DNA of 64,000 nt, taken from the NCBI GenBank assembly GCA_012934845.2, contig WNNJ02000598.1:1-64000 (forward strand), in the 5' to 3' direction. The position numbers and the translations under genes were made by a program. Source of the stretch: Pomphorhynchus laevis (taxonomy: Eukaryota; Acanthocephala; Palaeacanthocephala; Echinorhynchida; Pomphorhynchidae). Each line of letters begins with the position of its first letter. Positions within the stretch are counted from its first letter, which is position 1. Under the pieces are notes generated by a model. That model was not told where the DNA came from. It saw only the letters and a program-made list of their open reading frames with translations, and did no database searches. Below, in pieces: positions 43,588-54,786 of the stretch.

Positions 43588-43970
43588 CATGATAATCAAT
43601 TCACTTCATGGAACGTTAGTAAACAGCAATATCACATCAACGCTAACCACACAATATTCGGAATTTAAATCTACATCAAGTAAAAATTTTACAAAATGAG
43701 CACTATCTCGGATGGCAGAAAACCAGGATGCGAGTTTCTTTAAGAAAAGAATTAATACTTTTCGATAATACATGATTATTAGTCCCATTTGATGCAATAA
43801 TTGGTCTGTATACATGTGATAATTTATGTACCTGAGCTGTTAGTTTCATAAATACGGGATTCGCTTCATTACATCTGTTTTTCCAGTAGTCCTGTTCAGA
43901 TATATTACCACCCTTCTTAAATTCAAGTAATAATTTATTCAGTAATAATTTATTCATTTTAATATATTAA
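43588..43970 (-). mobile_element. PLE fragment, RT start (third PLE, piece 3)
   Basis: Fossil - strand sequence with KLTAQVHKLSHVYRPIIAS, WFSAIRDSAHFVKFL and VVSVDVILLFTNVP: the N-terminal RT motifs of a PLE up to the first catalytic Asp. L5 interrupts immediately after this. Same orientation as the pieces at 37.1 and 41.4 kb. Confidence 0.75.
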
Positions 43971-44066
43971 TATAGATAAATTTTTAGAGGGCAACATTGG
44001 AGGTTATGATCTATGCTTGCATTGAGATATGTTTTGCAGTGTTTTGTATTTTTTGTATTTTTGTAG

Positions 44067-45099
44067 GAAAACAATGTTTCTTATAGCTATCGATCATATG
44101 GGTATCCCCCTTCTTTGCTTAGCAAGCGATCTCATTTTATAATTATATGGTAAAAGTCTTGGATTTATATTTTACCAACTAAGATACGTCTTTACTGATA
44201 AATAGCGTAAAACAATTCCATTAATATAATAATATTTTATTTTGATCTAATTAAAATTTGTTTAGTTTATTTTATTGTCTTTGAAATTTCAATTGTATTG
44301 TTAAATTGTTTAATTTGTGTTGTTTTATTTTGATTGGAACGAATTTCTTGTGAATTACTAATTGCTTTTGTTTTGTAGGTTTTGATATATATTTTTTGAT
44401 TGTAATACAGACTCGTTTTTGTTCAGTGTATATTGTGTTTCTTATTTTGTCCTTTAAACTAACCGATGTATAGATGTTTTCCTGAAATGGTATAAAAATG
44501 CACAAGGTCTAACAGCTACACTGATACAATTCCTGATGATAAACACAGTTGTGCTTGAAAATTTGAATAAATCTTTTTCGATTTTGCTACAATATAAATT
44601 TTTATTGTTCAGCTGTTTCTTCAATCATATTTCGGGACAATGAGCATCTATGATACAATTATTATTATTATTTTGTACAGTAGCTGAAGAGCGCTTAGGC
44701 TCATAAAACCGGATCACAAATTGAGAAATAGTGAGATTAAGTCAGACATTTAATCTTCTGTTTGAATTAGTCGATTGTTGCACATGAAATCGTTTAGTCT
44801 GGTAGGCTGTGCATCGTTGATTCTTTATAATGCTTTGAAGCCACTCTATGTAAATGGTGGCGTTAAGTACTATAAATGTTATAACTAAGTTGACATTGAA
44901 TTCGTTTGCAATGAATTACGTTATCCAAGCGAGAAGGAAAACAATGTTTCTTATAGCTATCGATCGTATGGGTATCCCCCTTCTTTGCTTAACAAGCGAT
45001 CTCATTTTATAATTATATGGTAAAAGTCTTGGATTTATATTTTACCAACTAAGATACGTCTTTACTGATAAATAGCGTAAAACAATTCCATTAATATAA
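44067..45099. repeat. Pair of 163-bp direct repeats around a 707-bp insert
   Basis: 44067-44229 and 44937-45099 are almost identical (GAAAACAATG to CCATTAATATAA; two or three differences). Between them, AT-rich sequence includes a hammerhead core at 44533. It may be a segmental duplication, the tandem ends of a PLE, or a long target duplication. No open frame of note in the insert. Confidence 0.8.
44533..44561 (+). ncRNA. Hammerhead-like core (second PLE-type class)
   Basis: CUGAUGA, stem II CACA/UGUG, GAAAA, followed by TTTGAATAAATC. Same class as the core at 15550. The core is intact apart from A in place of the usual C after GAAA, which is tolerated if paired. Substrate strand not found. 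Confidence 0.55.
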
Positions 45100-46074
45100 C
45101 AATAACTAGTCTTTTGATTAAAGTTTTTATTAATTTACTTTGAGTTTATTGGCAAAATACGCATTAATATAAAAAGGCATTATCCAATTTTTATACACAT
45201 TTAGATCACGGATTCAATAACCAGAAACTATCATGTTTTTGACAAGAAAATTCATATTTGGCTGAGAATCACGAAAGAATAGAAAAGAAAAACGGCTTCA
45301 TTGTGATGTTAATTTATATTATAGATATTGACTTTTATGTTGGTTAAAATTTCTTTTTATTGTTGAAAGCATGAATTTGCATGTTATTTTTATTTGCATT
45401 TGTATTTTTCTCAATTTTTCAATAAAATGTCTTTAACAGGTAACAGCTAGTTTTGGATGTATTACAACGAGACGTTAACATTCGATATCAGCTGTGTATG
45501 ACCTGACCCATCCCATTACACGATATTAGAGATGATAGTCTATGAAACAGAGCTCATAGCAAATTTCAAGAACAACGCAACTAAAACGCTACTTTTAACC
45601 GGTATCAGACCAGTAAAAGATGCAACCTCTCCAATCGGTTGATGAACGGGTCGGTTAAATAATCGGCATCTCACTTTCTGTTCTTTGTGATCAGCTTTAC
45701 TGTTACTATTGTGTTGTACGCTACGTTCAGTAATAGAGGCAATATCATTCCACGAATTAGGATGCTGACATTTTCCCCGTTAATTGTAAGCTTAATTTGT
45801 AAGTAATTAAAGGGATTGAAACCAATCGCTCTGCAAATTGTACACAGTTATCATTGTAAGATACTATCATCGAATAGTACAGCGATTGAATTAGTCAATA
45901 AAGCTACGAATTGTATTTGAAAGGCATTATAAGCATGCTGTCAATGGGCAGGATTATTTCTGTATTGTCGAAATTATTTGTAGTAGACAAGACGATTTGT
46001 GAGTAGCCAGTTAAGGAATCCTTGGGGTTTTGATACCGTTTGTCATATAGTTGTTACACCTGATGTTTTTTTGA

Positions 46075-46150
46075 CAATTAGGGCAAGTCAGTATTGTATA
46101 GTTCAGACACATTTCGCTCGAGTTGCTGTTAATGTCCTTGCATGTAGCGT
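46075..46150 (+). repeat. Inverted repeat partner of 48866-48945
   Basis: About 75 bases including TTTCGCTCGAGTTGCTGTTA and TGTCCTTGCATG reappear as the reverse complement near 48866-48945, 2.7 kb away. Confidence 0.75.
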
Positions 46151-46382
46151 ACAGTTTAGTAAGAGCAAAATGTCTCTAAATGTCTCTATTGATGATATGT
46201 TTGACAATGAATATTTATTGTTTGTATATGAGTTCTTACAAATTAGCTTAATATTGAAATGTGCGTTTAAATATTGAGAATTTTAAATATTGAAATATGT
46301 GTTTAAATCGTTATTCGTCACTAATGTACGATTTTTTTGCGTAATTAACTTTATTGTTAATTATGATTAACCATAAATCAGA

Positions 46383-46608
46383 TCAGATACTTGTGTCTAC
46401 GTATTTCATAATAAATTTAAATAAAGATAAATAATAAATAATTATATAAGATTTTATACAATTTATTATATAAACTTAAAATAAAAAATTGAAATTTAAA
46501 ATAAAAGTTAATTTTTATGAATTTAATAATAAATAACAGACGATACGTAAGAATAATTATTAGATATCATCACGAGGAACAGATATGTTATCAGGTTTCA
46601 GCCTTTAT
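46383..46608 (+). repeat. Dispersed noncoding repeat, copy 2
   Basis: Partner of 33283-33515. The copies differ by many substitutions and small gaps, so they are old. Confidence 0.7.
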
Positions 46609-47173
46609 TAGGTAACTTTAATTAATTTCGAGCCTACAAGCACATACGTGTATTTTCAACGCTCATGCTCAATCTAACATTGATGTGAGAAGGAAGATAG
46701 CGTTTGCGAGCATCACGAAAATTGAATAAAGAAAAATACCCAGAACGAATAAAGCTTATCGAACATTCAATATTTAAATATATTGTGTTCACAACAACAT
46801 GAGATGAATGACCAGACGTAACTTCTATTATAGTAAAAACGAATAGCACATTTAATATTGATTAAAAACAACAGTGTACCACGCTTACGAAATAGGAGAA
46901 ATCAGGACGAAGATAAGCATACCTAGGCTAATTAACTTGTCAAATTTATTTTATTTTGTAAAACAATATAATAAAAAATATTATTGATAAATGAAGCTCA
47001 ACGTTGCACAATTTGTGAAACTATTTACGAACATCAGCTACCATGCGTAACAGGAGGCGAGGCAATTACCTCCTCCTCTTATTCGACAATTTCTACAATT
47101 CAGCAATTTTTGCATTGTTGCAATGCAAAAATTAAATCGACAAATATAAAATAAAATATAAGTTCAATTACCT

Positions 47174-47345
47174 TATCAATGTTCAATACGACAAACCCTT
47201 TTGTAAAAATGGCTTGTTCATATTCAACAAGAGTTATGCATGTTCAATACGACAAACCTTTTTTTATAAAAAAAGGCTTATTCATGCTCAACACAGTTAT
47301 CCATGTTCAATACGACAAACGTTTTTGTTATTATTTTATAATGGA
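47174..47345. repeat. Three imperfect tandem copies with ATGTTCAATACGACAAAC
   Basis: ATGTTCAATACGACAAAC occurs near 47178, 47239 and 47311, each followed by a T-rich block and GGCTT-type sequence. Confidence 0.85.
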
Positions 47346-47773
47346 GCATCATAAAACGTTTGTTCATATAATTAATGTTTTGTAATTTAAACCGATGACA
47401 TCATAAGGATAGCGCTTTGTAATCGTACTTTACCAACTACCATCAGATTAGATAACGAAATATGGACTGTAAATATTATTTTTCAAAACATATATGTATT
47501 TCATTCCATTAAATTTACAACTTAAAAAATATGTAAATGGATACTTTTATACCGCAAACTATTAATGTCGTTTATTGAAATGCACAACAAAAATATTTTG
47601 ACAAATTATCATATTTTATTGAAATCTTAGCGTCATGTTCAACACTAATAGGCTTCATCCCGTTGAACAAAATTGTTCAATACGTGTTCAGTAATGTAAT
47701 AAAATGCTCATTTTTATATTTATTGAACACCTCTTCCACTTAACAATGCCGTCATTTGATTTTTACCTAGAAC

Positions 47774-47806
47774 ACAGATTGTTGTTGTTACACAACAACA
47801 ATCTGT
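47774..47806. repeat. Perfect palindrome, 15-bp arms
   Basis: ACAGATTGTTGTTGT, three bases, then the exact complement. Confidence 0.9.
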
Positions 47807-47928
47807 CTGGTTATGTACGAATTATATTTTAATAGTGGACTTGAAAATAACTTTTCGTAGAAGTGGTAATTTATTTATTTTATATTTATTTTTGTGTGAT
47901 CTGAATATTGTTATATTTTATCCTGAAT

Positions 47929-47951
47929 ATGATGATAAGAGCTATCGAAAA
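47929..47951 (+). ncRNA. Hammerhead-like core relic
   Basis: ATGATGA, a short spacer, GAAAA, then TTTGATTG. It shares the downstream block with 15550 and 44533 but has lost the first core C and most of stem II. Confidence 0.35.
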
Positions 47952-48865
47952 TTTGATTGAAATACTTTAAAATATTTCACTCTCCGTGAAATTGAAGAAT
48001 GGAACATTCGAAACGTCGTGGTGTTTAAAGAACAATAACGTTTCGAGTACGTAAAAATACCATGCTAGCAAACAAGTCTTGTTTCACATTAAAAGAGAAA
48101 TCTTGTGAAAATGATGATCACTCTTATTAAATATGTTACCTTGAGAAATAGAATTTTTCTAGATTTTTATGTTATTATAAATATAACTATCCGCTTATAT
48201 TTTACACATGGCTTACATTTGATCCTTGTCTGTCTCGTTACTTAGCATGTAATTTTAGATAGTTGGTTTCTGTTTTGTCTTTGTTGTGAGCTTGTGTGCG
48301 ATTCACATCAATGAAGGCACATCAAATAAATCATATTATTATATTTATATGATATTATTTACTTTTCCGTTTAAATTCACGGAGAATGAAATTATCTATG
48401 CTGTTATCCTTTTTCTCAATTTTTATACTGCTACTAAATAGTCCTACTAAATAGTCGTTTGTGGTTTTATTTCCTAAAGCAGAAAGAATAATTATATTTC
48501 AGAAGAAGATGCTGTCGGTCAATGAATCCGTATAATCGAAAAGATTATAAAATTACAAGTAGCTTTGAAACAACAGGCGTTTGATATAAACCAACCCAGG
48601 TGCATCGCAATTAATAAAGCGTATTTATCTAACAAACATCAGAAAGAAACAAAATCAAAGAAGCTTCGTCACCCAACAAAATTTGCATTGATACAAACTA
48701 TATTTTAATGTCTTCTCTTAAGATACTATAATAAGCTTATCCGGAATTTCACTCACTGTCTTTTCGAATACTTCCCTAAACAAATACATACATTATATTA
48801 ATTAAAAATCAGAAAACATTAAACCCGGTATATAAAATTATATATATATATATATTTATTTATAA

Positions 48866-48945
48866 TGTCAATGCAAGGACATTAACGGCAACTCGAGCGA
48901 AATGTGTTCGAACTATAAAAGTCTAACTTACCCTTATATATAATT
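48866..48945 (-). repeat. Inverted repeat partner of 46075-46150
   Basis: Reverse complement of the block at 46075 with a few differences. Confidence 0.75.
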
Positions 48946-48990
48946 ATTGAAACACTGTAATGTTTAGTGAATGTTCGGTAAAGGACAAAT

Positions 48991-49030
48991 AATTCGCATC
49001 GCTAAAACTGTAGTTTTAGCGATGCGAATT
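48991..49030. repeat. Perfect palindrome, 19-bp arms
   Basis: AATTCGCATCGCTAAAACT, GT, then the exact complement. GTTTTAGCGATG occurs once more just after, near 49036. Confidence 0.92.
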
Positions 49031-50446
49031 ATTAAGTTTTAGCGATGGAATACATCCCACAGATTAGCCAAAATCTAAGATGTACGGATACTTATGTAGG
49101 AATTAAAATATTGAAGTAGATGTAATATTTTTACTAAAGTAACAAAGTACATACTTATTCTATGAACAATAAGTACATACTTATGGACAATTTTGAAGTG
49201 ATCATTATAGGGAATGTAAAACTAAATATGTTTACATAAGAAAATACAAAATAAAAATATATAGTGGTGCTATTACTCGATAAATGCGTCATTTCGTATG
49301 CTATAATTACATAATATTTAAGCGATTTTCATTTTCAAATAAATTTCAATTAAATATTAGAAAATAAAGTGTTGTCCTTGCAATACTGTTCAAGCATCAT
49401 GTTAGCCAACATGATGTGATAAAATAATATTATATGAAAGCAATTTCCAAAACTAAATCACAATAATTTGATTATATGATATAAATATATACAAGTCATA
49501 CAATTTATGATAAATTATAAATATATCATAAATAAGATATTGTATTATATATAAATTTAATATGGTATGAATAAAATATTTTATCCAAATGTGTTAACAG
49601 GTTGTTTCAAATTGAGCATTTTTAGCTATTTTTCAATATTGATGAGCATTAGCAATACACTACAGTGATATCTTCAGTATATCACTTCATCGTCATAAGG
49701 TATGCGAAATAAATTATAACCGAGCGGTAGCAACATAGTAAACGTTTCTAGCTTAAATGTGAATTTAGCTTAAAGTTAAACTTTACGTTTGTCTCAAGCT
49801 CAAATTTAAGCATACCCTTGTTTAGAGTTATTAATCTACGAATTAAGTTTTGATTAAGTTTCAAATCGTTGTCAAATTTAAACGAATCATCGTAAAACTT
49901 GATCATTATAACATTATCATGTTAAGCGCGTTAATTAGCAGATTAAAATTTCAACTTAATAAATTAAACTGATATTCATTGCAGATAATGACTGATCGAC
50001 TTTTTCAATTGATATATGAACATGCCATCCAATTACATCGCTGAGTAAACTTTAATAAAATAGCAAGGCAGTTTAATGCCTTTTTAATAAGATAAAATGT
50101 TATAAACAATGTATAATAAAATGCTTTCGGTAAAATCTAATATCCAGAAGTAAAAATGGTCGTAAGGTAGTTATTTGTATTCAGCAATCAATTATATTTC
50201 TCCACGACTAGCTAAACTTTATGTTGAAATCTTTGAAAGATTATCAACTATGAAAAATATTATCACTTATGATAAAAATCTATGAAAGATATTCAACGAC
50301 TATGATTGACAATGCAAAAAAAGTTCCGTAATTGATTCTGTAGAACTGTGAAAAGAATTCCTAAGCTTCAGTCCTTACTAATAGACAGTATACTCATGCA
50401 TACGACAATAATAAATATTACAAAAACCTTCATTTAATAGTCTTAC

Positions 50447-50612
50447 TTTGGAATTGGATCGTAATTTTCAGTCTGCATAACGACCGCCTCACATAATTTC
50501 TGCACCGGCTGTTGTACCCCAGCTTGGTCATAGTTGCCACCTTTATTATTACCATTGGTTGCTTCCATATCGTCAAACAGTTCATAATCGATTGCTTCGT
50601 TGTATGGATTGG
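50447..50612 (-). CDS. Unidentified gene, exon c
   Basis: Acceptor TGTTTTAAG|CCAATCC, donor ATTCCAAA|GTAAGA. The first two bases complete an Ala codon from exon b. It encodes NPYNEAIDYELFDDMEATNG, a short Asn/Gly stretch and QKLCEAVVMQTENYDPIP. The exon leaves in phase 2. Confidence 0.65.
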
Positions 50613-51491
50613 CTTAAAACAAGTTTTTATAATCGTTATTCAAAAAATAATTGCATTAATGCTATAGCGGCGATAAGTTAATCGAAACACAAAAAATAAT
50701 ATCAAATATGACTGATAACGTAATTTAGAATATTGTAACCACTATATGATTCTGGTTTAATAGGAGGACGTATTACATTTAAGTAACTAGCGTAGTAGTT
50801 CACTTTAAAAATATGAACTATCAAATTAACGTTTTGAAATTGTATATGTTTGTAAATATTCATATTGTTTCTACACAAGCACCAAATTATAATAAATATG
50901 TTTCTTCAAAAAAAACACTCATTTGAGCTTTGTTTCCATTATCAAAAGCATTATTTATATTATTTGTTCTGCTAAGAAAATCTTATTATTATCATTATAT
51001 TGAACCTGTGTTCAATATTTAAAAATATTAAAAATATCGAAAGCACACGCGTTGCGAAAGCATTTCCAACATTTTGATAGCTCAACGCTTCTATGCTATA
51101 GCTAACATCACCCTCCAGATAACATGGTTGTAGCAAAATTATGATTCGGGAATGCAATTGAACAACGAACTTAATACATAATAACCAGAAGTGCGCGTTG
51201 TACACCGCTACCCCTTAGTAAACAAACAAAGTCCACATCTTTACGCCCAATTCAAGGTCAGCAAAATTATTGTTTCTATAATTCAGTGTTGCAAATGTCT
51301 GTAACATATCATATTTAACGCGAAACATTCATTACTCAAATTGCATATTATTTTCGAAATTCGTTGAATCGAGGTCCGTAGAATCAATACATGAGTTTAT
51401 ACTTAAAAATGCATCTTTAAATAGTAATGCACCGACAGATATTCTGATAAAAAGTAAAGCACATAGCTGCACAATTTTTGGATATTAATAC
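50613..51491 (-). other. Intron between exons b and c
   Basis: AT-rich, no repeat family recognised. The 77-codon frame at 50972-51205 has no domain. Confidence 0.5.
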
Positions 51492-51684
51492 CTGGATCAG
51501 CACAAATGTGGACAGTGAAATTTGATGGTTGAGCTTCATCAAACGGTATTCCATCATGATCGCCTGTCTTCTCCATAAATTCAATTGCTTCTTTGACACT
51601 CAGGTATACTCGATTACGATTCTTTATTTCCAATTCACGATCAAGATTAATGCTAAGTTCATAAGCTTTCTGTGTACTAGCAAT
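51492..51684 (-). CDS. Unidentified gene, exon b
   Basis: Acceptor TATTTTAG|ATTGCTAG, donor GATCCAG|GTATTAAT. Enters in phase 0, leaves in phase 1. It encodes IASTQKAYELSINLDRELEI, then VYLSVKEAIEFMEKTGDHDG, then FTVHICADP; the first part looks helical. The exon is less AT-rich than the flanking introns. Confidence 0.7.
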
Positions 51685-52370
51685 CTAAAATAAAAATATC
51701 TACAACGAGTATACAGAAGAACAAAAGCCCAATAATATAACAAAGAATATTATATATTTAAATAAAGCAGTCATATATTAATCCATATATATTATATACA
51801 CATTTAAAATAAATAAATATAAATATAAATAAATATAAATAAAATAAAAATAAAAATAAATAAATAAAAAAGAGTAAAATAAAAAAATTAACAAACACAT
51901 AAATAAACTAAATAAATACAAATAAATATGAATAAAATAAATAAAAATATCTACAACAATGAGTATACAGAAGAACAAAAGCTCAATAATATAAACAAAA
52001 AATATTACACATTTAAATGATATATTAATCCGTATATATTATATACACACATTTAAAACAAATAATTTAGAATAAACTCAATACTACAGAAGAATAATGG
52101 TTTGCTCGTAAATAAATTCGGCGATTGTAAGGTATTGTTTCGATTGTAAATATTAAATATTTCGTAAATTGTTAGTTATACACAAACTAAAAATAATAAA
52201 AAAACAATAATTAAAAAATATCAAAAAACTAAGTATTTAACAATATTAAACATTTAATATAGAAATAAAAACTACAACAATAAACAAATGCTTTAACAAA
52301 GTCATTGAGAGATATTCCTAGAAACATGTACAGATTGAACAGATTGTTGATAAGATTTAATTTTACCTAC
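51685..52370 (-). other. Intron between exons a and b, low complexity
   Basis: Contains an AAATAAATAT-rich block (about 51800-51960) and a partial duplication: ATATTAATCC with the following TATATTATATACAC near 51775 and again near 52022. Confidence 0.5.
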
Positions 52371-52583
52371 CTCATCGGGTGCAGCTTCGCGAATTAATTC
52401 CTTGTACGCATTAATAGGACGTTCTAATTTAACGTATAGCTTACTGAGTAGATTATTGTATCTATTTAATTCAACATTATCCACCTTGTCCTCGGTAGCG
52501 CTTTCCATTTCATCCTCGGGATCGCGAGGTAATCCAACAGTTAAACTTCTAAACTCAGCAAAGACAATCGTTATTGTACGCGT
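52371..52583 (-). CDS. Unidentified gene, exon a
   Basis: From a possible acceptor GATAG|ACGCGTAC to the donor GATGAG|GTAGGT, exactly 71 codons, phase 0 on both sides. It encodes TVGLPRDPEDEMESATEDKV, then LNRYNNLLSKLYVKLERPIN and KELIREAAPDE: an acidic stretch followed by a probable amphipathic helix. The internal Met of the acidic stretch is not a likely start because the frame is open well upstream of it. Confidence 0.65.
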
Positions 52584-52867
52584 CTATCTATGCAAGCTAT
52601 TAATATTGATATATTGATATATACTTATATTAATATTGATATATGTAAGCTATCATATTGATATACATTGAAATGTATTTCAAAGCAAAAATTTATCCAG
52701 GATGATTTTTTTGTGATATTAATACAGGGTAAAGGTTATCCCTTATAAGGAAGAGAGAAGGTTCTCACTTAATAAATCCAGCTGAAAGTGATGCCAATTC
52801 ATTGGAGTGACTCTCGCTCAATGTTTCCGAAATGACAATATTCATCTATTCGGCAGCTTTCCATGCT

Positions 52868-52912
52868 GTCAAGAAGTGCACTGCTGTCAAGAAGTGCACT
52901 GCTGTCAAGAAG
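52868..52912. repeat. 18-bp tandem repeat, about 2.5 copies
   Basis: CTGCTGTCAAGAAGTGCA repeated. Confidence 0.9.
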
Positions 52913-53029
52913 TTAATCCACCCATGTTTAGAGACTATCGATGCCATCAGTGACTTATATAAACATGGTCCATGTTTAAGATATTTAACATATAAAACAG
53001 TACAATAATCAGTCGCTAAGTTCATAGTC

Positions 53030-53811
53030 TTCGCACTTCATCCATAACGGTCCAGGATATCAGATCCCTCTAGCATACACCAACGCATTGCCCTCTGGTT
53101 GAATCACTAAGGGTCTTTCACATACCTGAGAATCCAGTCGAGGCGGATGATAGTAGGTAATTCAGATATGAGGGGCTTAAGAAACCTTTTTCTTTGTTCT
53201 GGGAAAGTCCTCTAAAAAAGAAGAATAATGCCGAGATTACTCACGTACTCTAAAGTCGTATATGATCACCTTCTGTTAATAATGGATACTGGGCCCGTTT
53301 CATGGCCAATATGGCTCTTTTCATGACACTTTTGAATCTATTCAAGTCAGATCCAACCGACAATATTACCGTAATGGTAAACCGCGCGTATCTTACTCGA
53401 TATGTGAAGATTGATAGTGGTTAATTATTCAAAATTCTAGGGAGAGATGATATTGCTAATCTTTGCAATGTTTCATTTGTCACATAGGCACCATTAAATA
53501 CCATCACATGCGATTTGAAAAAATAGAAGATTGGATGGGGTAGCTGGTCTTTTAATCTTAAAAAAGAAGCGTTTGATGTCCGAGACTACATCTGTGCACC
53601 TGAGTCCAGGAAACAAGATTATGGTATCATCAGTGTATACCACTAGATGTTGATCACGTTTGAAAGGTTGGGAAAGTACAATGGAGGCAGCAAGGTATAA
53701 GATAGGAGAAAGTGGGGAGCCATAAGGCACACCTGTAATAGGGTAGAACTGACGTGCATCAGGATCGTCTTCATAGAAGAACCACTTGGTATACAGCAAA
53801 GTCTCCACCCT
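53030..53811 (-). mobile_element. LINE copy L6, 3' part, strongly decayed
   Basis: RT and C-terminal sequence of the same LINE family: ITGVPYGSPLSPILYLAASI and a changed palm box YTDDTIILFPG. Many substitutions and frame breaks make it the oldest copy. It stops abruptly at ATCTCCACCCTG-type sequence where the R380 cluster begins. Confidence 0.8.
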
Positions 53812-54786
53812 GGACTTCGATTCACGACTTTCAGTCACCATGTCACTTCTAGACGACCACTTCAGCATCGAAATGATGAGTACCCGGCAACACTCATCAG
53901 TAGAATGAGGTACACACTGGTCGTTTCGGTTGCCTGTGTGACATTGTGAATAAAGGCGTTTCCGACACTTTGCTTAATTGTCTGAGGCTTTCGCTCTTAA
54001 CCAGATCGAATTGCTGTGCGGACCAGTGTGTACCTCATTCTACTGATGAGTGTTGCCGGGTACTCATCATTTCGATGCTGAAGTGGTCGTCTAGAAGTGA
54101 CATGGTGACTGAAAGTCGTGAATCGAAGTCCAGTCTATCAAGCAACACCATTTAGTATAAATGCCGTATTTCGTAAGAAATCCTGGACCGTTGTCTACTC
54201 AGCACATCCGTGCACTACTATTATACCTGCCGTATCCATTTAGGATCCAACGAGTGCAGCGACAATTCAGCAACAACCTCTGCCTAGTGTTTAAGGATGG
54301 TCCGCACAGCAATTCGATCTGGTTAAGAGCGTAAGCCTCAGACAATTAAGCAAAGTGTCGGAAACGCCTTTATTCACAATGTCACACAGGCAACCGAAAC
54401 GACCAGTGTGTACCTCATTCTACTGATGAGTGTTGCCGGGTACTCATCATTTCGATGCTGAAGTGGTCGTCTAGAAGTGACATGGTGACTGAAAGTCGTG
54501 AATCGAAGTCCAGTCTATCAAGCAACACCATTTATTATAAATGCCGTATTTCGTAAGAAATCCTGGACCGTTGTCTACTCAGCACATTCGTGCATTACTA
54601 TTATACCTGCCGTATCCATTAAGGATCCAACGAGTGCAGCGACAATTCAGCAACAACCTCTGCCTAGTGTTTAAGGATGGTCCGCACAGCAATTCGATCT
54701 GGTTAAGAGCGTAAGCCTCAGACAATTAAGCAAAGTGTCGGAAACGCCTTTATTCACAATGTCACACAGACAACCGAAACGACCAT
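53812..54786. repeat. R380 cluster: one inverted and two tandem units
   Basis: A - strand partial unit (53812-54020) is followed head to head by two + strand tandem units of 380 bp (GACCAGTGTG at 54021 and 54401). The + units are nearly identical to each other and to the array at 0.9-1.6 kb. The cluster sits between the two halves of LINE L6. The hammerhead-like parts of the second unit are at 54391-54480. Confidence 0.88.

Larger units (their letters stand above)
45100..50446. other. AT-rich spacer with small repeats only
   Basis: Contains the repeats and palindromes listed separately (46075, 46383, 47174, 47774, 47929, 48866, 48991). A 92-codon frame at 45999-46277 overlaps one repeat and has no domain. 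I see no supported gene here. Confidence 0.4.
50447..52583 (-). other. Unidentified spliced host gene, three consecutive exons
   Basis: Exons at 52371-52583, 51492-51684 and 50447-50612 on the - strand join in compatible phases (0, then 1, then 2 out) with good GT-AG sites at each intron. Upstream and downstream exons lie outside what I can recognise. The protein is acidic and polar with no repeat, membrane segment or motif I know. Splice consistency makes a real gene likely even though the family is unknown. Confidence 0.7.

Noticed and set aside
44067-45099. LTR retroelement with 163-bp LTRs
   Set aside because: The insert has no gag or pol frame, and the repeat ends lack the TG...CA pattern.
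45999-46277. 92-codon frame as a gene
   Set aside because: It overlaps a block repeated in inverted orientation at 48.9 kb and has no domain or splice support.
54391-54480. R380 as an ordinary type I or III hammerhead within one unit
   Set aside because: GAAA lies 5' of CUGAUGA and the cleavage strand 3' of it, so the three helices cannot form a nested junction in a single unit. The interval between GAAA and CUGAUGA (about 25 bases) is too short to hold stems III and I as type II needs.
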